Shown here in pieces: positions 24,581 to 36,352 of a DNA stretch of 64,000 bases. The notes beneath the pieces are model-generated. The model made no database searches, had not been told where the DNA came from, and was given only the letters and a program-made list of their open reading frames with translations. The DNA lies in contig KV423926.1 of NCBI GenBank assembly GCA_001632435.1, positions 103,969 through 167,968 on the forward strand, in the 5' to 3' direction. This DNA is from Calocera cornea HHB12733. Taxonomy: Eukaryota > Basidiomycota > Dacrymycetes > Dacrymycetales > Dacrymycetaceae. The position numbers and the translations under genes were made by a program. Every line of letters begins with the position of its first letter. Within the stretch, counting starts at the first letter, position 1.

Positions 24581-27441
24581 TCAGTTACCAAAACCAATAG
24601 CCTTCAGTGCCTCGCTAGCCTTCTCCAGCCTGACCCGGTCAGCATTGAGCCTCTGCCGCTGTGCAGCCTTCTGCGGACTCTCGGCGAGGTAAGACTTGCA
24701 TCGCTCGTGCGCATCCGGGCTGTCGAACTGCAGGTCGGAAACAAGAGCGCGGAGCATCGCCGCGGCAAGCGGCCTCACGAAGACGCGGTCGATGGCCAAG
24801 TGTATGTTGTCGACGAAGCGCTAAGATATGGTTAGAGAAGGAAAAAAAATAAGACAGTCAGCAGACCTTATATGCGACCTGCAAGTGGAGGTGTTCAGCT
24901 CGCCAAACTCGAAGTAGAGTAGATAAAGCACACCTGGAAGTATGCGCGAGTCTCAGCCATTACGACTATTTCTTCTTCCCAGCGGTCTTTCTCTGTAAGC
25001 CGTTTCAAGTCATCTTCAGACACGGGATAACCAAGCACTTGGAGCTGGATGAGGACCTCGCTAAGACTGGATGTTTGACAGGCCGGTGCGGTTGAAGAGG
25101 CGCAATGTGACGAGGATGAGGAGGATGTCTGTTATCTGTAAGTCACTTTCGTTTGTAGATCGCCTTGGAACCTGACCGTTGACGCCCTAGTGTTTGTCAT
25201 TCGCTCAAATGTCAAGATGGGGGGCAACATTGTTTCTTTCACTCCCTTGCGTCTCACCTCGTGATAATGCGCGATAAGCTTTGACCGCGTAGATGAGTAG
25301 TAGAAGTCATTCAGCGTGAGGGTACCCTGGTCTTCCATGTCGAAAAGCAGCTCAAGGGCGCCCTTAGTGTCCGTAACAAGAACGTTCAGCTGCCGAAAGA
25401 CAATCCCTCTGTTACATCCATCAGCTGTCATGTATTACGTGAGGAACGGTCACTCACTTCACTCTTTCCAGCAGCAATGTCTGATCGTACCCTCCGAAGA
25501 TGGAGTGCAAGATTCCTTCGATGAGAGAGCCAATTTGAGGATGGATACTGGTAAAGCAAGCGTTCGCAAGATCTTTCCACCGCTTGATGGGCAGTAGCAT
25601 CATTTGGACCTTCACCGCGTAAGGGACGTTGAAGGGCAGTTCGCGAGTTTTGGCACTGCAGAGTGTGAATAGCTGTGGCACAATGTTGGTTCACAATATC
25701 TCACCCCTTGATTTTCTCTCTGACCGTTTCAAGATGATAGGTGTCGCCATCTTCTTTGTTTGCCCAATCTTCAACGATGTCGAGGGGTTCGACGTATGAG
25801 ATATTCCGCTTGTGTTCTCGGGCAGTGTACGGGATAAATTGAGGGGCTGTGTTGCGTATATCCTTCTGGAAGCTGCGGAGGACAGTATAGTTCTCTTGCA
25901 CAAGTTTCTCGTACCCGGGAGAGCCTGACGTGTAGTGATCCAGCTCACTTCTGAACCTCTCGCAAAGGAGGATGATATCGGCAACAGGATGAGCTGAGAC
26001 TACGGACGCAAGAGCTTGAATGCCTTCGTCAACTTCTTGCATGAACTGACGGATCTTCGTGTCGATGTCTGGAAGACTGCAGACTAGTTCATCATAGAAC
26101 AGTGACCAAAGATGTGCACACTCACGATTTTCGTATCAAACCAGATAGCAGCTGGCTGAGCATGGCTGTGAGCCTCGGCGTGCCGACATTCTCACTCACT
26201 CTGCCGGGAAGGTTACACCATGGCTTGACATTCTTGAAGAATTCCTGCTCGTTTTGTCGGGCGGTATCGAAAGCAACACGTTGTTCCACCTCAACTTGCG
26301 CTGGCTGCTTCGTGATATAGTAGCCCAGTTTGAGACGATGACGACCCTCATTCTTGAGGACCGACAACCACTGCTCTTCCTCCTGCGATTGCAAGGTATC
26401 TGGCTTTGTGAGAACACCTTAGTGAGATCAGCGTCAGTGGCTGATCGAGGGTGTGAGAGAATATGAACCGCACCAATTGTCCGAGTCCCCTCAGGGTCAG
26501 CAATCTTTGCCTCGCCCAGAGCTGCCTGATTCTCAGGGTCGTCTGCAGGAGAATTTAGAGCGATCAGATGAAATGGATTAAGAACAAATTCAGAACCTTA
26601 CCTTTCATTGTAATGGTGCACAGAATCAGAGCTGATGGGTCGCTAATATACTCTCGAGTCATCGACTTGATCAGCTCCACGAGATTCGAATCAGTGGGAT
26701 GATGTTGAATGATTCCCTGGGGCCGAACACGGTGAGGAGTTTGCGTGCACCACAGAGCCATGTAACACTCACTGGAAGGTCGACGAATGTCAGATCCGTG
26801 AGAAGGGGCCCGGACACTTCTATGCACACAATGTTCTTGGAAAACTGCCTCTGATCTTCGGGAAGCTGCAGCTGGCTCGGATCGATATCGAGATACATCC
26901 TGGGATTGCGCTCGTTGTTGAGGACGGCGATCTGGGCGCGGCGCAGCATGACTTCAACGTGAGAGGGGTCAAGTACGTCTTCGCCGAAAGGAATGATGAG
27001 GCTGTCGCCAGTAAGGTTTCCTTCGCTGTCATACTCGTATCTGAGAGAGACGGAGCACTTCCAAGGATCGCTGCTCGAGCGCAAGCGTATCTCAGTAGGG
27101 CAACGTGTGCACGTGCCTCCCCCTCTTGGGACATTGATCTGGTCCATGGCGTTAGAGCTTGACCCATACTATCAAATCAGGGCAGGCGAACCCTTGCAAT
27201 AGCTTCGATCAGAGAGCTCTTTCCGGCGGATTGATTCTGCGGGCTTCGATGAGCTATCTGCATGGTCTGAAAGGTGAAAGCAAACCCCAATGACGACAAT
27301 CCGCGGGAGATCGAGCTTGAGCTGGCCTCCGATATCGCGAATCTGGTCTATGGCATCGAGTAGCTGGCGAGTGTGGATGGCATAGATGCTCTCGGAGATA
27401 TCAGCGCTGTGCATCACTTGGTTGGATGGAACGTCGCCCAT
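24581..27441 (-). CDS. Dynamin/Mx-like large GTPase, copy 3
   Basis: Predicted 763 residues. Exons (descending): 27441-27286, 27236-27192, 27138-26773, 26716-26602, 26542-26474, 26417-26126, 26076-25705, 25655-25458, 25408-25177, 25128-24934, 24878-24867, 24820-24581; the frame closes exactly. Exons 1-8, the microexon and the last exon have the same lengths as in copy 2. Motifs: NQSAGKSS, GTCTRCP, DLPG, TKPD, all intact. The microexon encodes VAYK instead of IAYK. The linker before the GED is the shortest of the three (~50 residues, Ser-rich). An in-frame stop at about 25134 is avoided only if a 48-nt intron (25176-25129), absent from copy 2, is removed. Two donors (at 27285 and 27191) are weak GTTTGC/GTTCGC forms. 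It diverges from the intact NatD gene. Confidence 0.92.
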
Positions 27442-28564
27442 GGCTGCGAGTTGTGATGGGCACTGACGGGGAGAAAGGCGTGCTTATATACCAGGTGATA
27501 GAGTCGAGGCCGCCCGTTCAACGTCAATTTCACAGTAAAATTGCAGACTCCCGGAGCACAAGGTACTTTGTTGGGCGTGTAAAACTTTGAGCTTCCTGCA
27601 CGCCATCCTGTGAGCGCCGTGAAGCAATCAAGTGGGAAATCCGTACCTGGAGACTTCCTGGGCTCATGCCAATAGGTAGAAGGTGTTGTCAAATCCCGAC
27701 GGTGTGAGATAATACCTTTGCTAGGTAATTCAAAGCCCAGGTTCATAGGTGCACGGATTTGTAGGAGAAGAGAGAAGCTGCCATGAGAGCGTATAGATCG
27801 TTCTTGCGACAATGGCGGTGACCAGACTCGAAAATCCGACGTTTGGAATGTGCTACAAGCAAACGAGCAATGCCTTCCGCAGCAGATATAGGCCGATTTA
27901 GACATCCAGCGGATTTTTCAGAATTGGTAACGAGAGATAAGGCAAGGCTGCGTGGGGCCACGGCTTTGCTGAAACTACTTGTCCACAGGGTTGGGCGACT
28001 ATCCTATCCTCCAAAATAGTCTGTGTAAAAGAGACATCATCAAGCCGTCTGTTGCGTATGCCTTGGTAACGGTCAGCTACGCTCAATTCAGCACGAGCCT
28101 CCGTACCTGCGATCGTCTGGCTTGTGGCAGAAGCGAAACCAGGGCCCTCGGCGAGAAATTGAACTTGACTCGAATCGCATTCGGAGAGTCGTCCGATGTC
28201 AGGCATCGTGTTGTCTAGCAAATGCATTGAGAGTTGCAATCTCAGTAGGACGAGCAAATCCGGAGCCATGGAGCTTATCGACCAATTGGTGGGTTGACAG
28301 GTTCTGGAACCAAGGTAAAGATGACAGAGAACGAGTCACTAGATAAAAGTAGACGCCCGGGACAAGGATCGACAATGAGAGATAAGAAAGAATATCATTG
28401 TTACTGTCAAGCAGCTTTGGCGGTGTGAATGGAAGACGCGACGCATTGTTGACAGCGTGCACGCGGATTTGCGCGCCTCCGCGGCCTGCACGCGTCTCAA
28501 GCGCGTTTCGTCCTCGCGACGAGCTGGCGGCGTCTGTTATGCCTTTCTATCAGACCTCACCCAA
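27442..28564. other. Divergent promoter region between dynamin copy 3 and NatD
   Basis: A 1.1-kb spacer that must hold both promoters. The segment 28440-28560 just before the NatD start is highly similar to 23340-23420 before the NatD pseudogene, so the duplicated unit reaches into this promoter. No other gene is seen. Confidence 0.5.
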
Positions 28565-29478
28565 ATGCCTTCCAACAAGCAGAGAAGTCTGGTCGACATA
28601 GCCTGCAGGGTACGTGTCTATCCTCGCCAGTATGAACTCTTGCTCATATGCGCCTATACGCAGGCATCGGCCGACACGCTGTCGACCCACCTGCCACTCA
28701 CGTACACGCCCGCCTCGACCACTACAACATACAGCATCGCGATCGTCCCTGGTCCCTCTCTCCCCCCCTCGCTCAAGCAGACTGTATGGAAGCTCTACGA
28801 GCTGAACATGCGCACCCTGTCGGAGGGGTCGAGCATGGGCTGGGACCCGAAGGAGAAGCAGCGCGAGCTGTGGCATCCAGACAGCCGATTTATAGTGCTG
28901 AGGCCGTTGCGACAGCAAGGCGATAAGGGAAAGGGGAAGGCTCGGGAGGGTACCAAGTCAGGGGCAGAGTTGGCCGCGTTCGCGATGTTTCGTTTTGATT
29001 GGGAGGGGTGTATGGACCCGGAGTGGGAGGCGGATGAGTGCGAGGTGCTGTACTGGTACGTTCAGTTGTACATTTCTGGTCGGGCTCAACACTGACGCTG
29101 CGCCACAGCTATGAGCTTCAAGTTGCACCTTCTGCGCGTCGGCTTGGGATGGGCAAGTTCCTTGTGGACCAGCTGGTGCTACTGGCCCGGGAGTACCGCA
29201 TGCGGAAGGTCATGCTCACATGTCTGAAAGGTGCGGAGCAGTCTACTCCCCGTCCAGTGGCTTCCTGACACACATCCTCTCCCCTAGCGAACACTTCTGC
29301 ACTCGCCTTCTACAGGTCGCAAGGCTTCATCGTCGACGCGATTTCTCCGAGCCAAGTCGCTGCGCGATCCGCCCCTTCAGCAGCAGGCGGGGAGACGCTC
29401 GACGGCGACACAGAGTGGGAGGACGACGACGAGGAAGCTGAGTGCGACTTCGAGATCATGTCCAGACGAGTGACGTGA
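28565..29478 (+). CDS. NAT4: N-alpha-acetyltransferase NatD (NAA40/Nat4), histone H4/H2A
   Basis: Predicted 249-residue GNAT enzyme. NatD acetylates the N-terminal Ser of histones H4 and H2A using acetyl-CoA and works without an auxiliary subunit. Exons: 28565-28609, 28664-29055, 29109-29230, 29288-29478; the frame closes exactly. Family features: the substrate-side segment LYELNMRTLSEGSSMGWD, the FRFDWE block, the core VLYCYELQV split by intron 2, the acetyl-CoA loop ARRLGMGKF, MRKVMLTCLK, and ANTSALAFYRSQGF. The C-terminus carries an acidic insertion and ends with EIMSRRVT, close to the usual NatD end. The start is the ATG that gives the conserved first exon; an earlier ATG at 28540 is out of frame. 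A decayed copy lies at 23390-24065. Confidence 0.9.
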
Positions 29479-30512
29479 TTCGTTCCCCGCGAGCAAGCTA
29501 TGGCTGAGCTGTCTGCAGACTGTGCTGCACCTGGCCGTACGGCGGCGGAAGGCTGAGGCTGCGTTGCGGATGGGGGAGGAGCAGCCGTATTTCAGCGAGA
29601 ATGCGGCTGTACAGGCGTGCTTGATCGCCATTGGCGTATGTTGTTCTGTCGCTGTGAGTTACGCTTTGTAGCAGTTTGAAATGATGTCTCCACTCCGTCA
29701 AGCTCAAGCACCCTGGCCGTCACCACTTCATCGCCCATCGCCGCTGCCGTACAACCTGTCCGGCATGATAGCAGGCCTGTGTGTCCCATGCGATCCCCAG
29801 TCTTTCGGCAAAGACCACCCATACAAGTTGATGTTTCCCCGATGTCGCCCGAGGGCTTTCATCGCAAGCACGGGCGCCTGCTCGGTCGGGCTGGTCATCG
29901 TGGGAACCACGTACTGCGGGTATTATGATAACAGGCTGTCTAGTGTCTCAATACGGTTTGCTGTACGACCGCTCTCGTCGGACTTTCGCTCCACGTGCGC
30001 GCAGTCCAGAGTGCCAAGCCAACGTGATCGGGGATGCTTGATCACCAGGCCGGACAGACGCGCTCGCGTTCATTGTCGGAATCCGTCCGCCTTCCTAATC
30101 CGGCATCCCATACAATCGCACGTTCAGCGCGGCCACTCTCCGCTTCTCTCTTCCTCGACGCAGCACGTTCGTTTATGGCAATAACCAACAATGCTCCCAG
30201 TTGCTTCTTCTCCTCGACGTGCATATGCTGCAATAGCTACGACGACGCGCTGTGACGGATGCCTTGTCTCGGACCAGCAAGATTCTATACACGGCGTCTG
30301 AGATCCCTCGTGTTCCCCAGCGTCTCGCGAGCACTTCTCTTCTTCTCTCACGATGCACGTTCCTCGTCCGAACTTCAGATCTCCAACCGGCCATGACTTG
30401 CGCATAACTGCATATAAGCTCCACTGCGTGCTTCTCTGGCCCAGCCAGGCGTCCCTCGACCAGTAGCTCTAGTCTTAGCCAGGCACAGCAGACTCCTTCG
30501 ACAGGTCACAGA
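29479..30512. other. Intergenic region; possible coding remnant at 29510-29640
   Basis: After NatD the frame at ~29510-29640 reads a plausible exon-like peptide (LAVRRRKAEAALRMGEEQ), but I cannot link it to a start, a stop or a family. The remainder looks noncoding. A tataag motif at about 30413 lies 100 bp before the next start codon and may be its TATA box. Confidence 0.35.
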
Positions 30513-32110
30513 ATGTTCGCCAAGCTCTTGTCCATCGCCCTTTTGGCGGGCTCTGCCTTCGCCGGGTTCAACTCGAACAAGCTCGGCCAGCACGCGGTCC
30601 AGACCCTCCTCCAGTATGGCCGTCCTATCCTCGGCGACTACAGCGCTTGTGACTCGGGCCTGTGCAACTGGATGAGCAAGTTCCCTGTGCGTCTATGATT
30701 TGTCTACCTCGTTTCATATGCTGACAATCATGCGTAGGATGACCTGCCCATCGTGCATGTACGTTGATGCATCTATCAGCGACATGCATATAGCTGACAC
30801 CTGATGGTAGATGAACATCCCCGGTGTGCACGACACCCAGACCTGGAACTACTCCCAGGCGACCCAGGACTCGCTCAAGCACATCACTGCGTCCGGCATC
30901 ACCGGCGATGTCGCGCACCAGCCCGTGGCCGCCGAGTACTTCCGGTGCCAGGACCAGCCCATCTGTGCGTCCTGCCCTTCCGCACGCTCAGCCCGACCAC
31001 TGACCCAGATGCGGTTTACAGTCGAGATGCTCAACGGCGGCATCCGCGCGTTCGACCTGCGCTACGCATTCGACCCGCTCAACAGCACCCTCGTCTTCTA
31101 CCACTCCGCGGCGCTCCAGAGCGAGACGGCCACCGTACAGGATATCCTGTACGGCTTCTACCACTGGCTGGACGAGCACCCCACCGAGGCCGTCTTCCTG
31201 TCGTTCATGTACGAGGGCTGTGAGTGTGGTTGGCTGACCGCGTGGGGCAAGTGCTGACGTGGCAGCAGCGACGACGCAGTGGGCTCAGAACGACGTGAAC
31301 GTTCAGCAGATGCTGTACGACACGCTCACGAACGACGTCGCGAAGGAGTACATCTCCCCGATCAAGGACCGCGTGCGTCCCTCTCTCTTCATCCCATCAA
31401 ATGCAACGGATTGACCGTGTGCTAGTTCGGCACCCTCGGTGATGTCCGTGGCAAGATCACCCTTCTCCGCCGCTTCACGCTCAACGTATGCCCTTTCCCC
31501 ACCACCAGCTACGCTATATGCTAAGCTCCCCCAGCTGCTCCCCGTCTCGGCCGAAGCGACGATCCCGGGCGTGCACTTCCCTCCCTCGAACTGGACAGAC
31601 AACTCGCCGGACATCCGTCTCGTCTACAACCAAGCCACGAACGCGACGGCATTCATCGAGGACTACTACGAGATCGGCCTGCCGAACGGGGCGGGCGCGG
31701 AGCTCAACATTCAGTGGAAGTTCAACGCGACGACGAACCATCTCGAGCTCGCGGCGAGCGACGAGTTCAAGGATAGCCTGTTCTGGAGCTTTGCGAGCTC
31801 GGAGCATGATGATGATGTGCCTAACGCTGAGACGCCTATGGTGCGCGTGCCCTGCCCCTCATGCAAGACGGTCTCTAACCACGAGCGGACATTGTAGATC
31901 ATGGCCCTCGGCAACGGCACCGACGTCCCCGGAGTGAACCAGAAGCTGCTCCCCTGGCTGCAGGAGCGCAAGGGCTCCCGCTGGGGCATCGTCAGTACGT
32001 CCCTCCTACTACCTCGCTTGTGGAGCAGTGCTGGTGCTGATGCGCGCGGGGCAGTGTTTGACTTCTTTGGCGATGTCGACGGGCTGATCGAGGCGTTTAT
32101 CGGCATGTAA
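30513..32110 (+). CDS. Secreted PI-PLC-like phosphodiesterase (PLC-X superfamily)
   Basis: Predicted 389 residues. Exons: 30513-30686, 30738-30758, 30811-30964, 31022-31219, 31269-31372, 31426-31485, 31535-31840, 31898-31994, 32055-32110; the frame closes exactly. A signal peptide (residues 1-17, ending AGSAFA) predicts secretion. The catalytic domain resembles single-domain bacterial-type phosphatidylinositol phospholipases: IPGVHDT carries the first catalytic His, EMLNGGIRAFDLRY forms the second strand block, and FYHSAAL offers the second His. This superfamily cleaves a phosphodiester to a cyclic phosphate without needing calcium in the bacterial type. The substrate here is unknown; a GPI or inositol lipid is only a family guess. 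Exon 2 is only 21 nt, and the acceptor at 31265/31268 is a NAGNAG pair that adds or drops one Ala. Confidence 0.82.
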
Positions 32111-32310
32111 TCCGCCCGCTATGAGATGCTGGGCTACTGCTGTGTGTCCGCGCTACAGGGTGGAATAAAATAAACATCTCCAGACATACAGCATGCGGCA
32201 CGTGTGGCCAACCGACTGGAGTACGACCAAGTTAGGGATAAGGCGACGAAAGTCATGATTACTAAGGTACTGGCGGCAGCAGACGGCCGATATGTCGTCG
32301 CTCCCTCGAG

Positions 32311-33268
32311 CTAATGTATTAAGAAGTCTCCGACAACCTGCGCATACTTCTCCCGCTCTTCCACGACCGGGCCATGCGCACTGTGTTCGAAGCGAACCCA
32401 CTTGGCGCCCTTGATTCCTTCTACCAGCGGCTTGACAACCTCATCTGAGGCGATATCGTACTTTCCATTCAGCACGAGAGTAGGCTTTGTAATTTCGCCC
32501 AGGCGTGCCATGATATCCCATGACTTGAGCGTACCGAAGATGGAGAACTCCGACGCGCCAATCCTGATGAAGGGCTCATCAGCAAACTCCTCAGAACACA
32601 TGATGGAATGATGCGCACATGATGGAGTAGACGGTCGGATCCTCCTGCATAAGTGTGAACGCCTCAATCACTTCTACCGGCCATGGGTCCATTCGGCAGA
32701 CGTAGACTTTGTAGAAAGCACGGCTCGCTGCCTGATACTCCGGGGCGTCGTAATCGCCCTCCTTCTCGTACTTTTCGATCGCGTCTCGAACATCCTTCGG
32801 CATGGTCTTGACCAGCGCCAATGCGCTGTCTTCCCACATCTTCATCGACGCCAGCGCGTTCGACAAGATTAGTTTGCGCAGGCCGGGAGGTTGAAGCAAC
32901 GCGTGCTCCGCACCGAGCATTGCGCCCCAGCTGGTGCCGAGGATGTCGTACTCCTTGATCTCGAGCTTGTCTAGTAGATTTTGGAACTCGTCGAGGAACA
33001 GCTGGACCGTCCAGAAGTCGGCCCCCTTCTCCGGCAGATGGCTGCTGTTCCCGCAACCGATCTGATCGTATAAGATTACTGTGAGGCCATGCGACTCTGC
33101 GAGAGAAGACAGGGGCAGGAGATAGCGGCCTGGCAATCCCGGGCCGCCATGCAGGCAGAGGAGAGGGACTGTTCCCGGCGGAGCGGGGAGGACGCCGTAC
33201 ACCTCGTACGCGGTCTCCCAGTCACGAAAGGCGATCTTGCCGGCAGTGATTGGCTTGTACTGGTCCAT
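32311..33268 (-). CDS. Proline-iminopeptidase-like alpha/beta hydrolase (S33), copy A
   Basis: Predicted 300 residues. Exons: 33268-32619 and 32563-32311; the frame closes exactly. Alpha/beta hydrolase of the prolyl aminopeptidase / L-amino-acid amidase group. Oxyanion motif HGGPG (~40), nucleophile elbow GTSWGAM (Ser ~113), and C-terminal Asp and His in GKYDIASD and FEHSAHGP. The His that usually precedes the nucleophile (GHSWG) is Thr here. There is no signal peptide, so it is likely cytosolic. It is the downstream member of a tandem pair with copy B (33713-34667): same exon lengths, same intron position (after YxIM), and about three quarters identical by eye. A TATA-like tataaga lies ~64 bp upstream on the coding strand. 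Confidence 0.88.
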
Positions 33269-33712
33269 GTCGCAAGCAAGGGCAGAAAGTTACCTCAGAT
33301 GGCGGCCACATATGGGTCATCGACAGTTCTTATACAGCTGCTCGGGATGCTCAGCGGTCCAAGTGAGGACCAGCCGGAGAGATCAACTTGATCGGGGTGA
33401 TCGCTGAGCGTGCGAACCGAATTCTGTACAGTTGCACAGCCTTCGACCGCCCATTGTCGAACCGGTCCACCCAGACAATCTCAGCCTGCAAAACGGACGC
33501 AGGTTGGCCTGCTGTGATAGAGACGCCGAATGCCGCCGGGCCACAGGCAGGCATGCCGACCCCCAAGCTACAGACCGAGACACGTGCAAGACCCGTTGCA
33601 GCGGTAGCCGCACGTGGTGGATTCCCAGTCGCTATACAGACCACTTCGTACATGAGGAGTTCAATTCTGACGGTTTCCGTAAGGTGTACACCAGTGCGGT
33701 GTTCCGCTCCGC
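33269..33712. other. Spacer between hydrolase copies
   Basis: A 444-bp spacer holding the promoter of copy A and the 3' end of copy B. Open frames crossing it have no recognisable content. Confidence 0.5.
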
Positions 33713-34667
33713 CTACTCGGCCAACCACTCCCCAACGACCTTGACGTACTTCTCCCTCTCCTCCAACATCGGCATATGCGCACTCTCCTCGAACTTGACC
33801 CACTTGCTCCCCTTGATCGCGTCCGCAAACGGCTGGACGACCACGTCGGACGCCTCGTCGTACTTGCTGTTGATGACCAGCGTCGGCGCTGTGATCTCAG
33901 AGAGGCGGGAGACGATATCCCAGGATTTGAGCGTGCCGAAGATCGAGAATTCCGAGGCGCCGAGCCTGTACAACATCGGTTAGCGATGTTCCGAGGGTGA
34001 GAGAAGATGAAGCGCACATGATCAGATAGACCGTTGTATCCTGCTCGAACAGACGGAAGCTCTCCAGCAGCTCCACCGGCCAGGGCTTCATCCGGCACAC
34101 AAAGGTGTTGTAGAACACCTCGGTCGCGGCCTTATACTCCGGCGCGTCATAGTCCCCTAGCCTCTCGTACTTCTCGATCGCATCCTGCGCGTCCTGCGGC
34201 AGGGTCTTGACGAGCGCGTTGGCGTTGTCCTCCCACATCTTCATCGAGGCCAGCCCGTCGGAGAGGACGATCTTGCGCAGCCCCGGGGGGTGCAGAAGCG
34301 CGTGCTCCGCAGCGAGCATCGCGCCCCAGCTGTGCCCGAGCAGGTCGTACTCCTTGATCCCAAGCTTCTCCAGCAGGTTCTCGAGCTCCTTGAGGAACAG
34401 CTCAACCGTCCAGAAGTCGCCGCCCTTCTCGCGCAGGTGTGTGCTGTTCCCGCACCCGATCTGGTCGTACAGGATCAGGGGAATGCCGTGCGATTCCACT
34501 AGGGAGGAGAGGGGAAGCAGGTAGCGGCCGGGGATGCCGGGCCCGCCGTGGAGCCCTATGAGGGGCACTTCGCCGGAGGGGGCAGGGAGGGTACCGAAGA
34601 TCTCGTAGGCGGTCTCCCACTCGCCGAACGCGACCTTCCCGCGCGCTGTTGGCCTATACTGGTCCAT
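33713..34667 (-). CDS. Proline-iminopeptidase-like alpha/beta hydrolase (S33), copy B
   Basis: Predicted 300 residues. Exons: 34667-34018 and 33965-33713; the frame closes exactly. Oxyanion motif HGGPG at 40-44, classical nucleophile elbow GHSWGAM with Ser113, acid in SKYDEASD (D253 or D257), and His280 in ESAHMP. Enzymes of this family release N-terminal proline or hydrolyse amino-acid amides and small amides; which applies here cannot be read from sequence. The cap region (~150-215) is rich in acidic and aromatic residues. The ATG was chosen by alignment with copy A; an in-frame ATG at 34745 would add 26 unsupported residues. A tatttaat motif ~50 bp upstream may be the core promoter. Confidence 0.88.
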
Positions 34668-35645
34668 GTTCGCTGACGCGTCGTGGAAGTGCGAAGGGGC
34701 GTCCGACCGGTCAGATATTAAATAGGCGGCCGCAGCACTATGCATGCAGGGGCGCTATGAACGCTTCAGCTTGGTGTCCTCAGGATCCATAAGCCTGTAC
34801 TTACGTAGCGTGGGAGCTAGACCCTTTTACATTCAGTTTCCAACACCGCCATCCTCTATTCGACGATCCGACGCTGCAAGATTGGACGAACTACGGCGCC
34901 CGAGATAGCTTAGGCGCTCGTTGCTGCGCAGAAGGGGAAGGAGGAGAAGCGTCGGGCAGGCGCTCGGGCATGCCGGAAGGCGATTATAAAGCAGAGCACG
35001 TGGCCGATTGAATGGGTTGATAAGAAGCGAGCGGCGCGGTCCCTGATGTCTGTCAGAGAGGTTGATGAGCGCGTGCCCTGCTGTGTCCCTGCTTTCTCGA
35101 GCTACGTACCCCTACTTTGCTTTGTCGAAGGACGTGTTGTGGTGCTACTGGTTCTGCATGATTTTTTGGAGGCCTGGCTTGGATGTATGGGGCTTGGCAA
35201 CCTCGAAGCAGACACCAAATGGTCATATGTCTTCGACAGGCGCTCTATGCGACACGGGGTCAATTCAGATCGGAAAAGACCATGCGACGCGTCCGACATG
35301 AACGTCTCTGCTCCTCCCCAGGTCGATGTCTGGCAAGGCGAACACTGCTTTCGCATGCAGCGCTCATTTCCGTAATGTGCTTCATACTCACCGCGTTTAG
35401 GGACCGCCCGCCCTGAGCGCATGGCGGGTACGAAAGGTTACCTGACCAAGCATACGGCAGCCAAACTTCTGATGTCCCGCTGCATTTGTATCTGCTTGGG
35501 TGAACTTTGCACAGCGGCCGCTTACACGGTGCACCATCCCTCTGCGTGGTCCGCACCCCACCCGCCGGCAAGGAGTATGAGCAAGTCCTGCTCGGACGAC
35601 TCTGCGGCGCACGACCCGTCCGTCCCACCCTCCCCAAGCCCACAA
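34668..35645. other. Intergenic region, nothing recognised
   Basis: It separates copy B from the inverted hydrolase relic. Both the intact genes (minus) and the relic (plus) point away from it, so it may contain two ancestral promoters. No further coding signal is seen. Confidence 0.45.
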
Positions 35646-36262
35646 TGGACGCCCACCACCCGCCGACCTCCGGGTACGCGCCCTTCCAGTCCTACAACAC
35701 CGCCTACTGGGTGTTCCGCGCCCTCCCGGCGCCGCCCGCTTATACTGCTGCACGGTGGCCCGGGCGTGACGCACCAGTACCTGCTCTCCCTGCTCTCGGG
35801 GACGCACGGCATCCCTATGGCGCTCTACGACCATCCCGGTGCGGCCTGCCCACACGCCTGCCGGACAAAGACGCCGGCTTCTGGACGATCCCGCTCTTCC
35901 TGGCGGAGCTGGACCCCGTCCGTCCTGCAGCCCCTCCAAACAGAGGCGTGCGACCTGCGACCTGCTCGGGCACAGCTGGGGCGGGATCCTCGCTGCGGAG
36001 CACGCGGGGCTGCACCGGCTCGTCCTCACGGACACGCCCGTTCCTTCCGCTATGCTATGGGCCGAGCGCAGCTGGGTGCAACTGCATGCGATGGGCGCCG
36101 GACGACGAGCGGGAGGGCACGCTGCACGCGCCGGAGTACCCGCAGGTCGTCGCGCAGTCCTCTGACAAGCACCTGTGCACGCTGCCGCCGTGGCCGGAGG
36201 AGCTGACCAGAGCGTTGCGGACATGCTGGACCCCGACGGTGCCTATCATAGCGCTATGTGCG
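35646..36262 (+). pseudogene. Frameshifted S33-type hydrolase relic, exon 1 only
   Basis: Opposite in strand to the two intact hydrolases. Family blocks occur in order but in different frames: an ATG with a Tyr-rich start, then LLHGGPGVTHQYLLSLL, HGIPMALYD, a WTIPLFLAELD-like block, LLGHSWGGILAAEHAGL and LVLTDTP. At least two frameshifts interrupt it. The homology runs up to the exon 1 donor (TAT|GTGCGT, the same place as in the intact genes) and then stops. What follows is a TGACC microsatellite, so exon 2 is missing. The GHSWG elbow shows it derives from a normal enzyme of this family but from a more distant copy than A or B. Confidence 0.78.
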
Positions 36263-36315
36263 TGCCGATGGGCATGCCTGTCCCCTCCTTCCCCGCCTGC
36301 TTCTTCTTCTTCTCC

Positions 36316-36352
36316 TTGACCTGACCTGACCTGACCTGACCTGACCTTGACC
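36316..36352. repeat. (TGACC)n microsatellite
   Basis: About six pentanucleotide units, directly after the truncation point of the hydrolase relic. Confidence 0.9.

Noticed and set aside
24581..27441. Dynamin copy 3 as a pseudogene because of the internal stop
   Set aside because: A 48-nt GT-AG intron in phase removes the stop, all other exons match copy 2 in length, and all GTPase motifs are intact.
29640..30060. Harbinger-like transposase remnant on minus
   Set aside because: A few words looked DDE-like at first, but no catalytic block or consistent frame could be found.
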